64,000 nucleotides of DNA from Lateolabrax maculatus. Taxonomy: Eukaryota > Chordata > Actinopteri > Acropomatiformes > Lateolabracidae. Shown here one piece after another: positions 62,881 to 64,000 of the stretch (its first letter is position 1; each line of letters starts with the position of its first letter). Location of the stretch: positions 9,122,001 to 9,186,000 of the forward strand of contig CM062206.1 in assembly GCA_031216445.1 (NCBI GenBank). The letters are read 5' to 3'. Both the position numbers and the translations under genes were made by a program. The notes below the pieces were generated by a model. The model saw only the letters and a list, made by a program, of their open reading frames with translations, made no database searches and was not told where the DNA came from.

Positions 62881-64000
62881 ACAGTTGTCTTAAACAGTGC
62901 TCAGGTGTGCCTGCACTCTTGTCTGGCTTAATGCCAGTTTGGTTTCTTTTCTTTTCCCCCATTTTGTTTGGTCTTTCATGGCGTCTTTCTCTTTGGAATG
63001 CTGTTTGCTGTATTATGCATTTGCTTTGCTCACTGCATTTGTATTTGTATTACTTCCTTGTTCACTGAAATACAAATAACTGTTTACAAATACTATGTAC
63101 CATTAGAAAACTCCAAGATAACTGACTCAGAGGGTTGAGTATTGCTGTTTCTTGTATTTATCTGTATCTTCCTTAATAACACTCACAACTTCGTCTCAGG
63201 TATTTCTATGATAATATATTACTTTCTTTATTGCTGTTTATTATTCACTCAAGGGGAACTTGTAGTTAGATTTTTCTTTTACCGTCGAGTGAATTGCATT
63301 TGTAAGGACTTAAAGTAGCTGTGACTTGACCATGAAGGAGGGAGGCTGCGAAGGTAATTACTGAGAAGAATGCTTTTTTCAATGACGAAAAAGACAATGG
63401 AGACACCATCAATAAGGACAAACTTTCCCCTACTCTCTCGCCTCACACTCTGTAATGAAGACCTTTGCTATTGGCTTAGATGGATGAGGGCAGCTCCGTG
63501 AGAGCGAGTGAGCAAGAGGCAGGTAGATGTTTGTTTAGGGCTAGCACATGGTGGATATATTGGAATGGGAGTGTGGGCCTGTCGGACAGAAAGGCGCATA
63601 AAGACCAGGGTGATTAAGGAACAGAGTTGATGGAAAACGAAGTACTATTGACAAGGCTTTGTCTTCCCTGGTCTCCCTTGTGCCCACATTGATGCCCCTG
63701 TCTAGTCTCCTCCAGGCTAAGCTACCCGACTGGATTCACAAAACTTAAGGGGGATTGATTGTTCTGCAGCAATTTTCTATGCAAGCCCAGGCCAGCCAAT
63801 CGATTTTGCAGGTTTCAGGAGTGGTGGTCTTATGTTTATATTACTGTTAATCATTACTCCCCTGGCATTTGATCTCAGGCACTGATGAGTAGGACCATGG
63901 CTTGCAATTAATACCCTGAGTGCAAACTAGCAAATGGTTGATATCTTTTCATGTTTTTAATACCAGTATACCATGTCTGTCTGCACACACTCCACATCAC

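Larger units (their letters stand above)
17297..64000 (+). other. diaph2: diaph2 gene body, 5' part, truncated by window edge
   Basis: Extent of the formin gene from its start codon to the right edge. Five exons give 140 contiguous in-frame residues, against roughly 1,100 for the family, so about seven eighths of the protein is outside. Introns are about 13.2, 2.3, 5.2 and 4.9 kb, then more than 20.7 kb. All exon junctions are phase 0. Such an extended architecture agrees with the very large mammalian DIAPH2 gene. Diaphanous formins build unbranched actin filaments downstream of Rho GTPases. None of the catalytic FH1 or FH2 region is present here. Alternatives are diaph1 or diaph3, which fit less well at PLIQHP and ISATAKS. 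Confidence 0.9.
43247..64000 (+). other. diaph2 intron 5 (incomplete)
   Basis: At least 20.75 kb. The next expected exon (GGLKNSK...EYVHEL... in human, from memory) was looked for and not found. Contents: CA repeat at 43321-43347, probable repeat at 46080-46520, poly(A) at 46957-46972, candidate conserved segments near 54541-54700, 55950-56250 and 62641-62880, a CT repeat at 60243-60267, and a G-rich repeat at 61480-61915. Stretches 47-54 kb and 57-60 kb otherwise show nothing I can name. Confidence 0.75.

Noticed and set aside
43247..64000. Search for diaph2 exon 6
   Set aside because: No stretch resembling GGLKNS or the EYVHEL block was seen in any + frame; not reported as a feature.
1..64000. 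CRISPR array, prophage, bacterial operon or tRNA/rRNA genes
   Set aside because: No regularly spaced repeats, no operon-like packing, and no cloverleaf beyond the SINE head; the window is eukaryotic throughout.

Overview
This window is vertebrate nuclear DNA: AT-rich, with long introns, canonical GT-AG splice junctions, CA/TG microsatellites and interspersed repeats. The repeat types (a tRNA-derived SINE and several non-autonomous elements whose wording I recall from spiny-rayed fish genomes) point to a teleost, probably a percomorph. That placement rests on memory of repeat families, so it is moderately rather than firmly supported.

I can support one protein-coding gene. It is the 5' end of a diaphanous-related formin on the + strand, best matched to diaph2 (DRF2/mDia3). 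Five coding exons can be read, all in phase 0: 17297-17380 (28 codons, start Met), 30603-30635 (11 codons), 32900-33076 (59 codons), 38255-38359 (35 codons) and 43226-43246 (7 codons). Together they encode the first 140 residues: a charged N-terminal tail, the linker before the GTPase-binding domain, and the start of that domain. The rest of the gene (remaining GBD/armadillo, dimerisation, FH1, FH2 and DAD) lies beyond the right edge. The last 20.7 kb are an unfinished intron.

Layout. 1 to about 16.1 kb is upstream intergenic DNA with a SINE near 5.3 kb, a repeat built of three related units at 13.3-13.8 kb, and a repeat-rich patch at 15.1-15.7 kb that includes a broken helicase-like reading frame. 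16.16-17.3 kb is a CpG-rich promoter with two CCAAT boxes and two GC boxes, a possible untranslated first exon, and a leader holding two short upstream ORFs. Intron 1 (13.2 kb) holds repeats at 19.7-20.0 and 22.0-22.4 kb. Introns 2 to 4 contain two notable perfect hairpin structures and one further repeat. Intron 5 carries several segments that look like candidate conserved non-coding elements, plus two repeat remnants.

The most interesting biology is in the splicing design. Two very short in-frame exons (33 and 21 nt) sit between phase-0 boundaries, and the 21-nt one has a TGCATG (RBFOX-type) motif and UGC triplets packed against its 3' splice site, the layout of neural microexons. I saw no bacterial, phage or CRISPR content and no convincing tRNA, rRNA or microRNA gene. 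Most open frames over 60 codons here begin at non-ATG codons and look like chance.
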